64,000 nucleotides of DNA from Nephrocerus scutellatus (lineage: Eukaryota; Arthropoda; Insecta; Diptera; Pipunculidae), in assembly GCA_947095585.1 (NCBI GenBank), contig OX352762.1, positions 8,349,969 to 8,413,968 on the forward strand. Direction: 5' to 3'. The translations under genes and the position numbers were made by a program. The notes under the pieces were generated by a model that had not been told where the DNA came from, did not search any database, and saw nothing but the letters and a program-made list of their open reading frames with translations. The first letter of the stretch is position 1; the number at the start of each line of letters is the position of its first letter. Positions 53,738 through 64,000 of the stretch are shown here, one piece after another.

Positions 53738-56284
53738 CCGGTAATTTTCCTCTAGTACAGGAAAAGCTGAATGATGATCGGGCTAGTCCCTTCAAAGTAA
53801 GGTTGGCACGAGGCCTATAACCTTGCCAGTAAAAATCCTTTATTATGGAACCCAAAATTAGCCTCGGATACACTGAGGAAGGATAACGATTATGGCAACG
53901 AAAACGGCTAAACGATTTAAGAGTTTTCTAATGGAATGTACGCTCACTGTATAGAGCTATCCGATACCCTTTCCAAATATAATGCTGACATAACAGCAAG
54001 CCAGGAGATGCGTTGGCCGGAGAATGGTGTCTTACAAAAATCAGAATATGACATTTATTGCGGCTGTCATGAAAGACACCATGTGCCCTGGGTTGGGTTT
54101 CTAATCAGCAAAAGAATGAAACCCACCCCTCGCTTGCGGAGCAAATTTAAAAACGTAAGCCTCATAAACGTTCACGCACCTACAGAAGATTCCCCAGATG
54201 AAAGAAGAATTCTTTGAATCAGTCGAACGGGAACTCCATGGGATATGAATACTGAATAGGGAGCCAGTACAGTCAGTACATTGGCAACCATAGCTTTCAC
54301 GAGAACACTAATGACAATGGACAACGAGTTATAGAGATGGCAGCAACCAAGAATTTGTTCGTTGCGCGTAAAATACCCAAAAAGCCACCTGGGTATCTTC
54401 TGACGGAGACACTCGCAACCAGATAGACCACGTGTTAAAAGACTGCCGACACAACCAGAACCTGTAACGGTACAAACTTACCGAGTTGCCAACGGCGACT
54501 CGGACCACTATCTTGTTGGTATGGTGCTCCGCATCCGCGAATCAGATTCGAGTCAATACGGCTGCCCTTCGCAACGAAGAGACCAAAAAAAAGTACAGTC
54601 AAGCGATAGAACTCGCCCTAAATGCAGGGAGAGTAGGTCCTGGGGCTGAGATGTCAGGCGTAGAAGAGAAATGAAAACGCCTTAAGAATACTGTCATTAG
54701 TACTGCTGACTCCATCTTAGGCAGAAGTCGTAGAAGTTCTACCAAAGGTTCCGCGGTATGACGCAATATACAACGCGTTGTACATACTGCAAAGACAAAG
54801 AGGGTAATCTGATCGACGATCTCAAAGGCATCTTAGAGCGATGGGAAAACCACTTTCATGAGTTGCTTAATGGCCAGCTAACTGAGGAATTGGAGGCTCC
54901 ACCAAAGACCGAAGACCACACCATGCTGCCGCCACCAAGCATAGACAAGGTTAGCAGAGCGATAAATCGGCTCAAAAATAAAAAGGCCCCGGGATCAAAT
55001 GGGATCCCAGCGGATCTTATTAAAACAGGAGGTCCCGCAATACACCAAGCAATTCATGAACTTATAGTGCAAGTATGGGAGAATGAAGCGATGCCAAAAG
55101 ACTGGCGAAGAAACATCCTGTGTCCCATACATAAGAAACGAGATATCACAAAATGCAGCAATTATCGTGGTATAACGTTGTTGAGTACCGCGTATAAGAT
55201 TTTCTCCTCTATCCTTCAAGACAGGATAGCCCCATACGCTAAAGTCATCATTGGTCCATACCAGTGTGGCTTCATCCCAGGCAAATCAACAACTGATCAG
55301 ATTTACACCCTAAGGCAGGTGATGGAAAAATGTCTAGAGTTTCAAAACTCACTACACCATCCTTTTATAGACTATAAAGCCGCCTATGATAGCATAGCCA
55401 GAGTAGAACTTTATAAAGCCATGAGAGAATTCGGCTTCCCAAATAAACTGACTATAAGTCCATTCAGATACTGGCTTACGCAGACGATATTGACATCGTT
55501 GATAGAAACCAAAGAGCTGTACAGGAAGCTTTCATCCAGATAGAGCAGGCGGCACGAAATCTGGGGCTGCACATAAATGAGAGCAAAACAAAGTACACGG
55601 TGGCCACGTCTGCGAGTAGAAGACCCAACATTGGTCCCTCAATTCAGATAGTGGAGCGCGAATTTGAAGAGTGCAATCCTTTAACTATCTCGGGTCAACT
55701 ATAGCAGCCGATAATAGCATGGAACCAGAAATACACGCACGGTTGCTTAAAGCCAACAAGGCCTACTGTAGCCTGTCAAGACTCTTCAAATCCAGGAACT
55801 TAACCATAACATCCAAGCTGCTGATATATAAGACAATGGTCATACCAGTACTTACATATGGATCCGAGACTTGGGTGCTTAGCAAAAAGCACTTAGTCGC
55901 GTTCGACAGAAAAGTCTTACGGAGAATTGTTGGTCCCGTATGTGAGGAAGGACGATTCCGGAGACTCTATAATGTTGAGATCTACGAGCGTTACCGCGAT
56001 GTCGACATCGTGAAGAAAATTAAGCTCCGTAGGCTCCGGTGGGCAGGACACCTAGCTCGCATGAGCGAAGAGGACCCTGCTCGGAAAGTCCTTTGCGGTA
56101 GGATTTATGGAACACGACAGCGAGGCCGGCCAAGCCTACACTGGAAGGATGGCGTTGACCAGGACGCCCAGAGTTTAGGGATGCCAAACTAGATGACATC
56201 GGCTCGAAATCGGGACCGGTGGAGAGACTTTTTGCGGGAGGCCAGGACCGGACCCCGGTTGTAGAGCCAAATATGATGATGAAT
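53738..56284 (+). mobile_element. family R (RTE) retrotransposon, long copy A
   Basis: Order on the plus strand: 5' block, endonuclease (TASQEMRWPENGVLQKSEYD, HVPWVGFLISKRM), linker, a 262-codon open frame with INRLKNKKAPGSNGIPADLI, CSNYRGITLLSTAYKIFSSI, CGFIPGKSTTDQIYTLRQVM and FIDYKAAYDSI (motif A), then the thumb and C-terminal domain (LTYGSETWVLSK, RLRWAGHLARMSEEDPARK) ending at ATATGATGATGA. The section between motif A and YADD is deleted near 55450, so it cannot be autonomous. Confidence 0.88.
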
Positions 56285-57275
56285 AAAGCTTACTTCACAT
56301 GCCAACGCATGTTTAACAAAACGTGGGGAATAAGCCCGCAAATGACTCTTTGGCTATACCAGAGTATTATCAGACCTAGGCTGACATACGAAGCCTTGAT
56401 ATGGTGGCCAAAAACAGAGCAATCTAAGATACGCTCACAACTCAATAAGATACAAAGGCTCATTTGTCTTAGTGCAACAGGTGCCATAAAGACCTGCCCT
56501 ACGGCAGCCCTCGAGAAGATTATAGGACTGACACCACTTCACATACACATTAAAAGTGAAGCTGGCTTAAGACTCTCCACTCTCAATATACACAACCAGG
56601 TTAAATCCAATAGACCAGGACAAACAAACATAATTTCCAAAATTAACTCGGATTATGGTATTGTCCTACAATCAGACTCAATGATGAAAACAACTGATTT
56701 CCAAAGGAACTTCTTGGTTAGAATTCCAGAACGTCATCAAGTTGAAAATATCATCAATAACCTCCCTCATCATGCATCCATCTGGTACACAGACGGATCT
56801 AAAACAGATACAGGAACAGAAGCAGGAGTATTCAGACCCAGAACCATACTGCGAATACCCCTAGGTAGCTCCCCAACCGTTTTCCAGGCAGAAACAATTG
56901 CACTTGAAGCCTGCATCTTGGAATGCACTAAAAGAAAATACAGAAGAACTGAGATTTACATGATCTCAGATAGCCACTACTTGCACTAAAAGGCCCTAAT
57001 TTTAACACAATAACAACGTGGAGCTGCTACTGCCACTTAAAACAATTGGCCAAAACCAATAAAATCACCCTTATGTGGTACCCAGGGCACAAGAGTGGGC
57101 TAACAATGCCATCGAAGCTGAATGGGTATCGTCGACAGGGATGAAGCATATACCAAAAAGCTTCTCAAGTACAACATTGTACACATGGACAAGGCAATCA
57201 AACAAAACCGTCATGCACTCAGGTCCATACAGGTCACAGTGCACCAGGCTTTTCAGCCCACCAAACAATAATAAT
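56285..57275 (+). mobile_element. family L-like LINE: end of reverse transcriptase plus RNase H
   Basis: Reads ACFTCQRMFNKTWG-like text, TLWLYQSIIRPRLTYEALIWW, ATGAIKTCPTAALEKIIGL, then RNase H with WYTDGSKTDTGTEAGVF and FQAETIALEACILECTKRKY and MISDSH (first acidic residues present). Stops follow the decayed third-Asp region, and the tail ends in AATAATAATAATAAAAA. Fused in frame to the RTE 3' end. Confidence 0.8.
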
Positions 57276-57436
57276 AATAAAAATCGTATTTTTAAGCTTT
57301 TAAAAATAAAATAAATTTTATTAATTGCATTAATGAATTACATAATTAAAAAAATATGTAGATTAGTTTTTTTTTTTTATAAAGAAATAGATTCGATTTT
57401 TCTCGTAGGTTACGGCGTCCGGTTTGCTATTTGCGA
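57276..57436 (-). other. esterase 3' flank
   Basis: The 3' UTR of the esterase with the AATAAA at 57317-57322. AT-rich. Confidence 0.5.
57317..57322 (-). promoter_or_regulatory. esterase polyadenylation signal (AATAAA)
   Basis: AATAAA on the minus strand about 115 nt after the esterase stop codon, in AT-rich DNA. It is the first canonical hexamer downstream of the stop. Confidence 0.55.
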
Positions 57437-57620
57437 TTAGTCCTTTCGTAAAATCTCCTCCCAGAGCTTGACTTTTTCAACATTGAATGTATTTTTAGTA
57501 TCAACCTTAAAACCAACATTAACGTCATTGCTGATCTCTCTGTAATCACAAATCGTATTATCTTCGATATTGAATGTTTCCCTGTTGCACGGTCTGGTCA
57601 AATCGCTTCCCTTTGGATTT
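57437..57620 (-). CDS. carboxylesterase coding exon 7 (last)
   Basis: 184 nt including TAA, C-terminal residues from the split codon 514 to 574. It encodes the final strand and helix, ending KLWEEILRKD. The acceptor is CTTTTAACAG. There is no C-terminal membrane anchor or GPI-like hydrophobic tail, consistent with a soluble secreted enzyme. Confidence 0.93.
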
Positions 57621-60600
57621 CTGTTAAAAGAAAACATAAGCTTCGATTGTCTGAGAGAAAAATACCAAAACCTAACTAAACTCACCCTGTTTTCGCAAAT
57701 GCAACAAAGGTGCTAACATGTTCAGCAATAACAGCAGCATCCGTCGAGTTCTTACCTATTGCGATCCCCAACATTGGTGATTTGAACAGATAGAGCAGAT
57801 CATCACAATGCACAACTCCATAGTTGTTAAACAATCCCGTGTATATCATAGAATAGGAGAAAAAACCACGATAATTGAATTTATATAAGAACACAGGATT
57901 CTTCACGGTATCGGCGTTGCTGACGTACTGCTTAATATTCTGATAGTAAGGATGGTAAAATGCTCGATCGGAGATTACCTAATTGCAACGAAATGGGCTT
58001 CTATTGAAGTCTATGGAAAATGGTAGTTTAAATTTCGTATACTTACATCTTTAAATCCTTGTGATGTATTATCGTCCAGCTGGTGACTGCCGTTTAAATA
58101 ATAATCGACCAAACGATTTACCTTCTGGTCGAGAGCTTCACGAGAAAATTCTTCTGGAAATTCCAATAATTTCTCAAAAAGAAAGTCAAACCGCTCATTG
58201 AATTCTGTACGCAGTTGATTATTTGTTAAAATTGACAATGAACGAACAGCACCTTCTTCTGGAACAAGTCCAGTCATCCATGGAACCTGATTGTAATTTC
58301 CCGAGGCTATAATCTCCGAAGGGTCAGCAGTAAGAAAGGAACATGGAGACAAGGGCGACTCAATTACCGGACGGAAGCTGGTTAGCGGATCAATATGCCA
58401 GTATTTTAACCCATCACCGGAATGCACTAAAGTCGCAGCATCGATCGATCGCAACGCATCGGTCAGTTGAGCTGTGCTAAGTTCATGAGCGTTTGTAATA
58501 TTGCAAAGCTCTCCGGTTTTACGGGCTTGTTCCAGAGGATTCGCTAATGGAACTGTGTATGGTGCACCGGCGTTACCGCTCATCACAATTGCTTGTTGGA
58601 AAAGGCCTGTGATATGCAAAACAAAAAAATACAAAACAATTCTTCCTTCTTCATGATATTTATACTTGTACTTGAAGTACTGACCATTTGATGCTTCGCT
58701 AAGCATATGGAAATGCACTGAAACAGCTCCTGCACTTTGTCCAAATATTGTAACTTTCTGTGGATTTCCTCCGAATGCAGAGATGTGTTCCTGTACCCAT
58801 TTGAGGGCTAAATTTTGATCTTTCAAACCGAAATTTCCCGGCATGCTGCCATCACCAGTCGATAAAAATCCTGTCGTTAATTAGGTAAATAAAGAAATAT
58901 ATTAATTAATTAGATAATCAACATGAAAATAATTAAATGACAAAGATGTACCAAAATTTTTTCTAATTATTTACATTTTTTGTATTTTAAAACATTTGCT
59001 CCCCAATGGCCAAGGTGAGTCTAATACCAGTAAAGCTTGTACAATCTGTTTAGGCGGTCAGCCATCAGCAGAGTGGTGCGAATAACAAAGAATGCCTCAG
59101 AAATCCATGTGGCCGCAACTATCTCTGGCTGGTGGAAGTGCGATCAAACCTCCACGTGGTGGCCGCTGGTAATTTTCCTTCAGTACAGGAAAAGCGAAAT
59201 GATCGGTAAAGCTGGCGCGAGGCCAGTAACCACGCCCGTTTAAAACCCATATTACGGAACCCCAAATCAGCCTCGGATACACTGACGAACGACGACGACA
59301 ACGGCAACGAAAACGGATAAACGATTTAAGAATTTTCTCATGGAACGTACGCTCACTGTATAGAGCTCGAGCTGCACAGCAGCTGGCCGATAACCTGTCT
59401 AAATATAAGGCTGACATAACAGAAAGGGAATGGTGCCGTACAATAATCAGAATATGACATACTCGTATATTACAGCTGTCATGCAAGACATTATGTGCTC
59501 GAGGTGGGGTTTCTAGTCAGCAAAAGAATGAATGTACCTTTGAAGTAGTAAATGAGCGGCTTCATACCCTTCGCGTGTGGGGCAGATTTAAAAGTAAGCC
59601 TCCTAAACGTTAACGCACCTTTAGACGATTCCCCAGATGATGAAAAATAAGAATTCTCTGAATCAGTCGAACGGGAACTCCATGCCTATCCTCAGTATGA
59701 CGTAAAAATCTTTCTGGGGGATATGAATGCAAAAATTGGTATGGAGCCAGTATTCAGACAGTACATTGGCACCCATAGCTTACACGATAACACTATTGAC
59801 AACGAGTCATAGACATTGCAGCAAGCAATAATTTGATCCTTGCGCGTAAAATATCCACAAAGCCACCTGGGTGTCTCCGGATGGAGCCGCTCGCAACCAG
59901 ATAGACCGCAGCAACAACCCGAACCTGATGACGGTACGAACGTACCGAGGTGCCAAAGTCGACTCGAACTACTATCTTGTTGGTGTAGTGCTCCGAGCGC
60001 GTATTGTATCATCAAGAAAGACAGTATCCGCCGCGAATCAGATTCGAGTCAACACGGCTGTCCTTCGCAACGAAGAGACCAGAAGCAACTACGGTCAAGC
60101 GATCGGACTCGCCCTAAATGCAGAGAGAATAAGTCCTAGGGCTGAGATGCCGGGCGTAGAAGAGAAATGGCCTTAACGCCTGAAGAATACTGTCCATAGT
60201 ACTGCTGACTCCATCCTAGGCAGTAGTCGTAGAAATCGCGACGACTGGTTCGATGACGAATGTAAGTTAGCAACTGAACGTAAGAATGTTGCGTACCTTA
60301 GCAATGCAATAATCTCATAGAACGCGGGCACGCGAAGATAAATATAAAGAGCTCAGAAGATACGAAAAAACAGTTCACCGGCGAAAAAAAAGCCGCCTGG
60401 GAGAAGAATCTCGTCCGTGAACTAGAACAGTACAGAGAGCGCGGATCGCACCAGGCGTGGAAGTTCTACCACTCTCGGCGGTATGACGCAATATACATCG
60501 CTTTGCACATACTGCAAAGACAAAGAGGGTAATTTGATCGCCGATCTCAAAAACATCTTAAAGCGATGGGAAGGGCACCTTCATCAGTTGCTTAATGGCC

Positions 60601-62735
60601 AGCTAGCTGAGGAATTTGAGGCTTCACCAAGCATAGACGAAGTTAGCAGAGCGATAAATCGGCTCAAAAATAATAAGGCCCCAGGATCTGATGGTATCAC
60701 AGCGGATCTTATTAAAACAATAGGTCCCGTAATACACCAAGCAATTCATGAACTAATAGTGCAAGTATGGGAGGAAGAAGCGATTCCAGAAGACTGGCGA
60801 AAAGGCATCCTGTGCCATATACATAAGCAGGGAGATATCACAAAATGCAGCAATTATCGTGGTATAACGTTGTTGAGTACCGCGTATAAGATTTTCTCCT
60901 CTATTCTTCACGACAGTATAGCCACATATGCTAAAGTCATTATTGGTCCATACCAGTGTGGCTTCATACCAGGCAAATCACCAACTGATCAGATTTACAC
61001 CGTTAGGCAGGTGATGGAAAAATGTCTAGAGTTTCAAAACTCACTACACCATCTTTTTATTGACTTTAAAGTCGCCTATGATAGCATAGCCAGAGTAGAA
61101 CTTTATAAAGCCATGAGAGTGTTCCGAGACTCTGAAGTAACGGCGAGAGTAACAATCCTCTATAGGTTTGGCTGTCTTACGCACACGATTTTAACATCGT
61201 TGCTAGATACCCATGAGCTGTGCAGGAAGCTTTCATCCAGATCTAGCAGGCGGCACGAAATCCTGGCCTGGGAAATAAATGAGAGCAAAACAAAGTACAT
61301 GGTGGCCACGTCTGCGAGTAGACGTTGGTCCCGCAATTAAAAAAATGGAGCGCCAAATAGAAGAAACGCAATCCTTTAACTATCTCGGGTCAACTGTAGC
61401 AGCCGATAAGAGCATGGAACCACAACTACGCGCACGGTTGCTTAGAGCCAAAAAAGGTCTCCTATATTCTGTTCAAATCCAGGTACTTAACCAGAAACTG
61501 GTATATAAGACAATGGTCATACCAGTACTTACATATGAATCCGAACTTGGGTGCTTGGAAAAAATCATTCTGACCTCTTAGCCGCGTTCGAGAGAAATTA
61601 CGTTACGGAGAATTGTTGGAGGACGGTTCCGGAGATTCGATTATGATGAGATGTCGATATCGTGAAGAGAATAAAGCTCGGTAGGCTCCGGCGGGCAGGA
61701 CACCTAGCGCGCATGAGCGAAGATTATCCTGCTCGGAAATTCCTTTGCGGTAGGAGTTATGGAACACGACAGCAAGGCCGGCCAAGCCTAAGCTGAAAGT
61801 ATGGCGTAGACCAGGACGCCCAGAGTTTAGGGATGCAAAACTGGATGACATTGGCTCAAAATCGGGACTGGTGGCGTGATTTTTTGCGGTAGGCCAGGAC
61901 TGGACACCACCGGTTGTAGAGCCAATATGATGATGATGATACAATTTTATAGATTATATTTTCAAAACCAGATATATTTCCTAAAATTTGTTAAGCCTTA
62001 CAAATCTTTATAAGATTATTTAAATCTTCATTGTTAGTGACATTATGTTAAATAAATATCGTTATTATTATTATTATTTATTATCACCCTCCAAACTTAC
62101 CCAAAGCACCAAGCCTATAGGCAATGGTTACAACAATAACTTCCGCAGTGTCCATAAAGTATTCAGGGCCGTGAATCGCAGGACTTGCAGACCCGGTAAA
62201 GAAACCACCTCCATGGATGTACACCATTACAGGCAATTGTTCCTGCTGATTTTCTTTCTTTGATTAAGAGAATGTTAATGACAAAAAATTTAGCAAAACT
62301 TCATAAAAAAAAAAAAAAAAAAAACCAACTTACCTGTATTGGTCGATAGACATTTAAGTATAAGCAATCCTCGATGCCATACAGCAGTGGAGTTGGCATC
62401 AGGTAGTTCTTCTGTATACAATCCTGTTTTATTGTAGTTGCTTTTAATTCTCCTTGCCATAATGGAGTTGGTCTTGGATTCTAAAATGTTGCTGAAATTT
62501 TTACACTGAATTTTTAACCAAATTAACCTTTTCTTACACTAAAACGAAGTTCACCAACTGGTGGCAAAGCATAGGGTATTCCCAAGAAAGCTTCAAACTT
62601 ATCAGTTTGATAGCCAAGCATATCAGTTCCAGTAACCCAAACGTTATCGGAGATGTTTACTCGAGGTGAAGAGACGGATAATCCAACAAATAACAACAGC
62701 AGAAGATAGAAAACTGAGCTCAAATGAAACGGCAT
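57437..62735 (-). CDS. secreted carboxylesterase, JHE/Est-6-like, seven coding exons, 574 aa
   Basis: Minus-strand join: 62735-62538, 62480-62334, 62257-62101, 58870-58685, 58606-58047, 57978-57686, 57620-57437. All junctions are GT-AG and the phases sum to 574 codons plus TAA. Residues 1-23 form a signal peptide (MPFHLSSVFYLLLLLFVGLS). The alpha/beta-hydrolase marks are complete: Cys87 and Cys105 (the latter in EDCLYLNVY), oxyanion loop HGGGFF at 130-135, nucleophile elbow GQSAG with Ser213, acid Glu347 (PEEG) and His473 in GVVHCDD. At least four N-glycosylation sequons fit secretion. The family hydrolyses carboxyl esters. GQSAG is characteristic of the juvenile-hormone-esterase clade, but substrate cannot be fixed from sequence. 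Intron 3 (3.2 kb) hosts a sense-opposed RTE element. A general carboxylesterase or odorant-degrading esterase is an alternative. Confidence 0.93.
57686..57978 (-). CDS. carboxylesterase coding exon 6
   Basis: 293 nt, residues 417-513 plus two bases. It holds the catalytic His473 in GVVHCDDLLYLF, preceded by the strand PVFLYKFNYRG. The acceptor is TTGCAATTAG and the donor GTGAGT. Confidence 0.94.
58047..58606 (-). CDS. carboxylesterase coding exon 5
   Basis: 560 nt, residues 230-416. It starts with LFQQAIVMSGNAGAP after a CACAG acceptor and includes the acid residue Glu347 in PWMTGLVPEEGAVRS and the long helical region that shapes the gorge. The donor is GTAAGT in phase 0. Confidence 0.94.
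58685..58870 (-). CDS. carboxylesterase coding exon 4
   Basis: 186 nt, residues 168-229 plus one base. It carries the conserved GNFGLKDQNLALKWVQEHI helix and the nucleophile elbow GQSAG (Ser213). It ends at a GTCAGT donor before a 78-nt intron that contains no in-frame stop. Confidence 0.93.
59046..61939 (+). mobile_element. family R (RTE) retrotransposon, copy B, nearly full length, in esterase intron 3
   Basis: It starts at GGCGGTCAGCCATCAGCAGA and ends AATATGATGATGATGAT, flanked by ACAAT (59041-59045, 61941-61945). Endonuclease pieces, linker (RGSHQAWKFYHSRRYDAI region near 60450), and a 285-codon open frame carrying INRLKNNKAPGSDGITADLI, CGFIPGKSPTDQIY and FIDFKVAYDSI. The middle of the palm is deleted at about 61120-61180 and the C-terminus is frameshifted. 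It lies opposite in strand to the esterase. Confidence 0.87.
62101..62257 (-). CDS. carboxylesterase coding exon 3
   Basis: 157 nt, residues 116-167 plus one base. It contains the oxyanion-hole motif HGGGFF and the strand leading to YRLGALG. The acceptor is ATCAAAG, which is short of pyrimidines; it is chosen because phase 0 and the family alignment both require it. The donor GTAAGT starts the 3.2 kb transposon-bearing intron. Confidence 0.87.
62334..62480 (-). CDS. carboxylesterase coding exon 2
   Basis: 147 nt, residues 67-115, phase 0 at both ends. It holds Cys87 (QDCIQ) and Cys105 in EDCLYLNVY, the usual first disulfide pair of the family. It is bounded by an ACATTTTAG acceptor and a GTAAGT donor. 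Confidence 0.92.
62538..62735 (-). CDS. carboxylesterase coding exon 1
   Basis: 198 nt, residues 1-66: signal peptide, first beta strands and the family segment FLGIPYALPPVGELRF. The donor is GTAAGA. A TTTTTTCAG at 62756 upstream of the ATG suggests that the start codon lies 20 nt into an exon that follows a 5' UTR intron. Confidence 0.92.
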
Positions 62736-62756
62736 TTTGTTGCCAAAATATTAATC

Positions 62757-62868
62757 TGAAAAAAGCAATAAATTATCATTAAATATCATAAATAATAAAT
62801 AATTCCTAAAGAAGTTTAATTTCTAGCTACATACATAAGCTATAGCCAGTCAGAACTCTATTATAAAG
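62757..62868 (-). other. probable 5' UTR intron of the esterase
   Basis: A TTTTTTCAG on the minus strand at 62756 stands 20 nt before the esterase ATG. The sequence upstream is AT-rich and may be intron; the first exon and promoter are not identifiable by eye. Confidence 0.35.
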
Positions 62869-62869
62869 G

Positions 62870-63080
62870 TAGCACTGGACTACTAAGCGTAAGATTCGAA
62901 GTTCGAATTCCAGAACGACGCGAAAAAGTCTTTTTACGCTGTCAACTCTCGCGAATATCTGACAGACAAACGTTCGAGAGTAAAAACTGGCCTGGAATGC
63001 ATCTCAAATCGCCTTTCGGATATGGCTTTAAAACCAAGGCCTCATCCATTTGTGTTGAAAAATATAACACGCACAACACA
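62870..63080 (+). mobile_element. tRNA-derived SINE, divergent copy 4
   Basis: The plus strand has a decayed box B (AAGTTCGAATTCC), then ACAAACGTTCGAGAGTAA and CCAAGGCCTCATCCATTTG, matching the body of the 4.5, 15.8 and 36.7 kb copies in reverse orientation. The box A end is degraded. Confidence 0.6.
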
Positions 63081-63084
63081 GATT

Positions 63085-63635
63085 GTCGTTAGAAGACTTG
63101 GCTTTGGACCAAGGTCTTATGTTGTTGAAAATTCCACCAGAACATCAATGGATTAAGCAAGGACTTAAGAAATCTCTCTTGACTCTTAGTCAGACCCCTT
63201 ATACTCTTTAAATCGCTGTGATTTGTCCTGAAAGAGTAATGTGTGCCTGGCTTGATAATTAGTATGTCAGTCAGGCAGTCACCAACGATTCTTAAAGAAT
63301 CTACAATCTGGATCACCTGGATATATAGATAAACGTTGTAACAAACTGATAGCACCCAACCCAGTAAATTAATTTGTGGGGCAAACAAAACGAATCAATG
63401 TACAGGGTATCCGTTAATGCGTCAAGGATAATTTGGGAAATGATTCTTGGGTATATTCTAAGAAAAACATTGTTCTACAGTAAGGGTCTTTCTTCGATGT
63501 TGACATCTTTTATAGGGGATTTAAGAAAAAGCTTACTTTGTTGCACCCTGACCCATGTTAACGGAAATTACTCTGTTTATACTAATAGTAGAAACTTCGC
63601 TTAGGACTTTATTTTTAGAAGAAATACTCACACTT
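63085..63635. other. no recognisable feature
   Basis: No gene, SINE or LINE match was found. Confidence 0.35.
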
Positions 63636-63639
63636 CACA

Positions 63640-64000
63640 ATATTTACGTATTCGGTCAACAGGAGCAGTTTCTTTAGGTGTAGTGAATGATATCATAGAC
63701 CGGAAAAACATCTACATGGCCCTAAGAAGCTGCTCGGCATATAAAACTCCCGGCCTAGATAGCATAAAGCCGATTATGCTACATAAGTCTAAGGAGCTCT
63801 CAACCTCATGGCTGATGAAGGTTTTTTAAAAGCTGTCCTTTATTCAGATATCTCAAGAAAAGTTCGGGTGGTTTTCATACCCAAGACAGGCAGGAAGAAA
63901 AGGTCATGAATCAGCGAAGGATTTTAGGCCTCTCTGTCTCTCATCATTCTTGCTTAAGGCGCTTTTTAGGCCACAACATCAGGCAGGTCCAGAGAAACGG
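63640..64000 (+). mobile_element. family L reverse-transcriptase fragment running off the window
   Basis: Reads LRSCSAYKTPGLDSIKPIML (start of reverse transcriptase) then GWFSYPRQAGRKRS and ASLSLIILA, the decayed counterpart of the FIPKAGK / RPISLSSFLLK block at 6.6 kb. Several stops. Confidence 0.65.

Noticed and set aside
58605..58682. Coding stretch between esterase exons 4 and 5
   Set aside because: The family alignment is continuous when the 78 nt are removed, and proper GT and AG sites flank it, so it is treated as an intron despite being open.

Overview
The window is eukaryotic and almost certainly from a higher fly (Diptera, Brachycera; a tephritid-like acalyptrate is my best guess, by inference). 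The reasons are small GT-AG introns, AT-rich noncoding DNA, a Patched-related (Ptr) orthologue, a secreted insect-type carboxylesterase, and a dense background of decayed non-LTR retrotransposons, tRNA-derived SINEs and mariner relics. I see no bacterial, plasmid or phage features.

Only two protein genes look functional. The first is Ptr (plus strand, 17165-49565). I reconstructed nine coding exons by matching GT-AG junctions and reading phase, giving a 1158-residue, 12-pass RND/sterol-sensing-domain protein with a long polar cytoplasmic tail. Intron 2 is 20.2 kb and holds most of the transposon debris plus an intact antisense tRNA-Glu(UUC) gene (20520-20591). Introns 6 and 7 are also large. 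The second gene is a secreted carboxylesterase with the GQSAG nucleophile elbow (minus strand, 57437-62735). It has seven coding exons, 574 residues and a complete Ser213-Glu347-His473 triad, and its 3.2 kb intron 3 carries an almost full-length RTE retrotransposon.

Layout: 1-17 kb is the upstream flank of Ptr (its 5' UTR exons may lie here) and is filled with LINE, SINE and mariner relics. 17.1-49.6 kb is Ptr. 49.6-57.4 kb is intergenic, with a tandem repeat just 3' of Ptr, a LINE tail copy, a SINE-like element and a long RTE copy fused to another LINE. 57.4-62.8 kb is the esterase. 62.8-64 kb holds a SINE relic and a LINE reverse-transcriptase fragment running off the edge.

Recurring mobile families, named here for convenience: family R (RTE clade; endonuclease plus reverse transcriptase, 3' end in ATGATGATG); family W (a non-LTR family whose C-terminus carries RRKWxWxGHTL); family J (Jockey/CR1-like reverse transcriptase); family L (I/LOA/R1-like, RNase H plus a zinc-knuckle C-terminus, several copies ending in AACCT repeats); a tRNA-derived SINE in at least four copies; and mariner-like transposase relics. 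Many copies are internally inverted, nested with target-site duplications, or spliced to other sequence. One family J relic contains the last 30 codons of histone H3. I found no evidence for a new multi-gene system. The most unusual items are the histone H3 fragment, the in-place inversion inside a family W element, the telomere-like AACCT tails, and a 489-bp element with a 14-bp target-site duplication.
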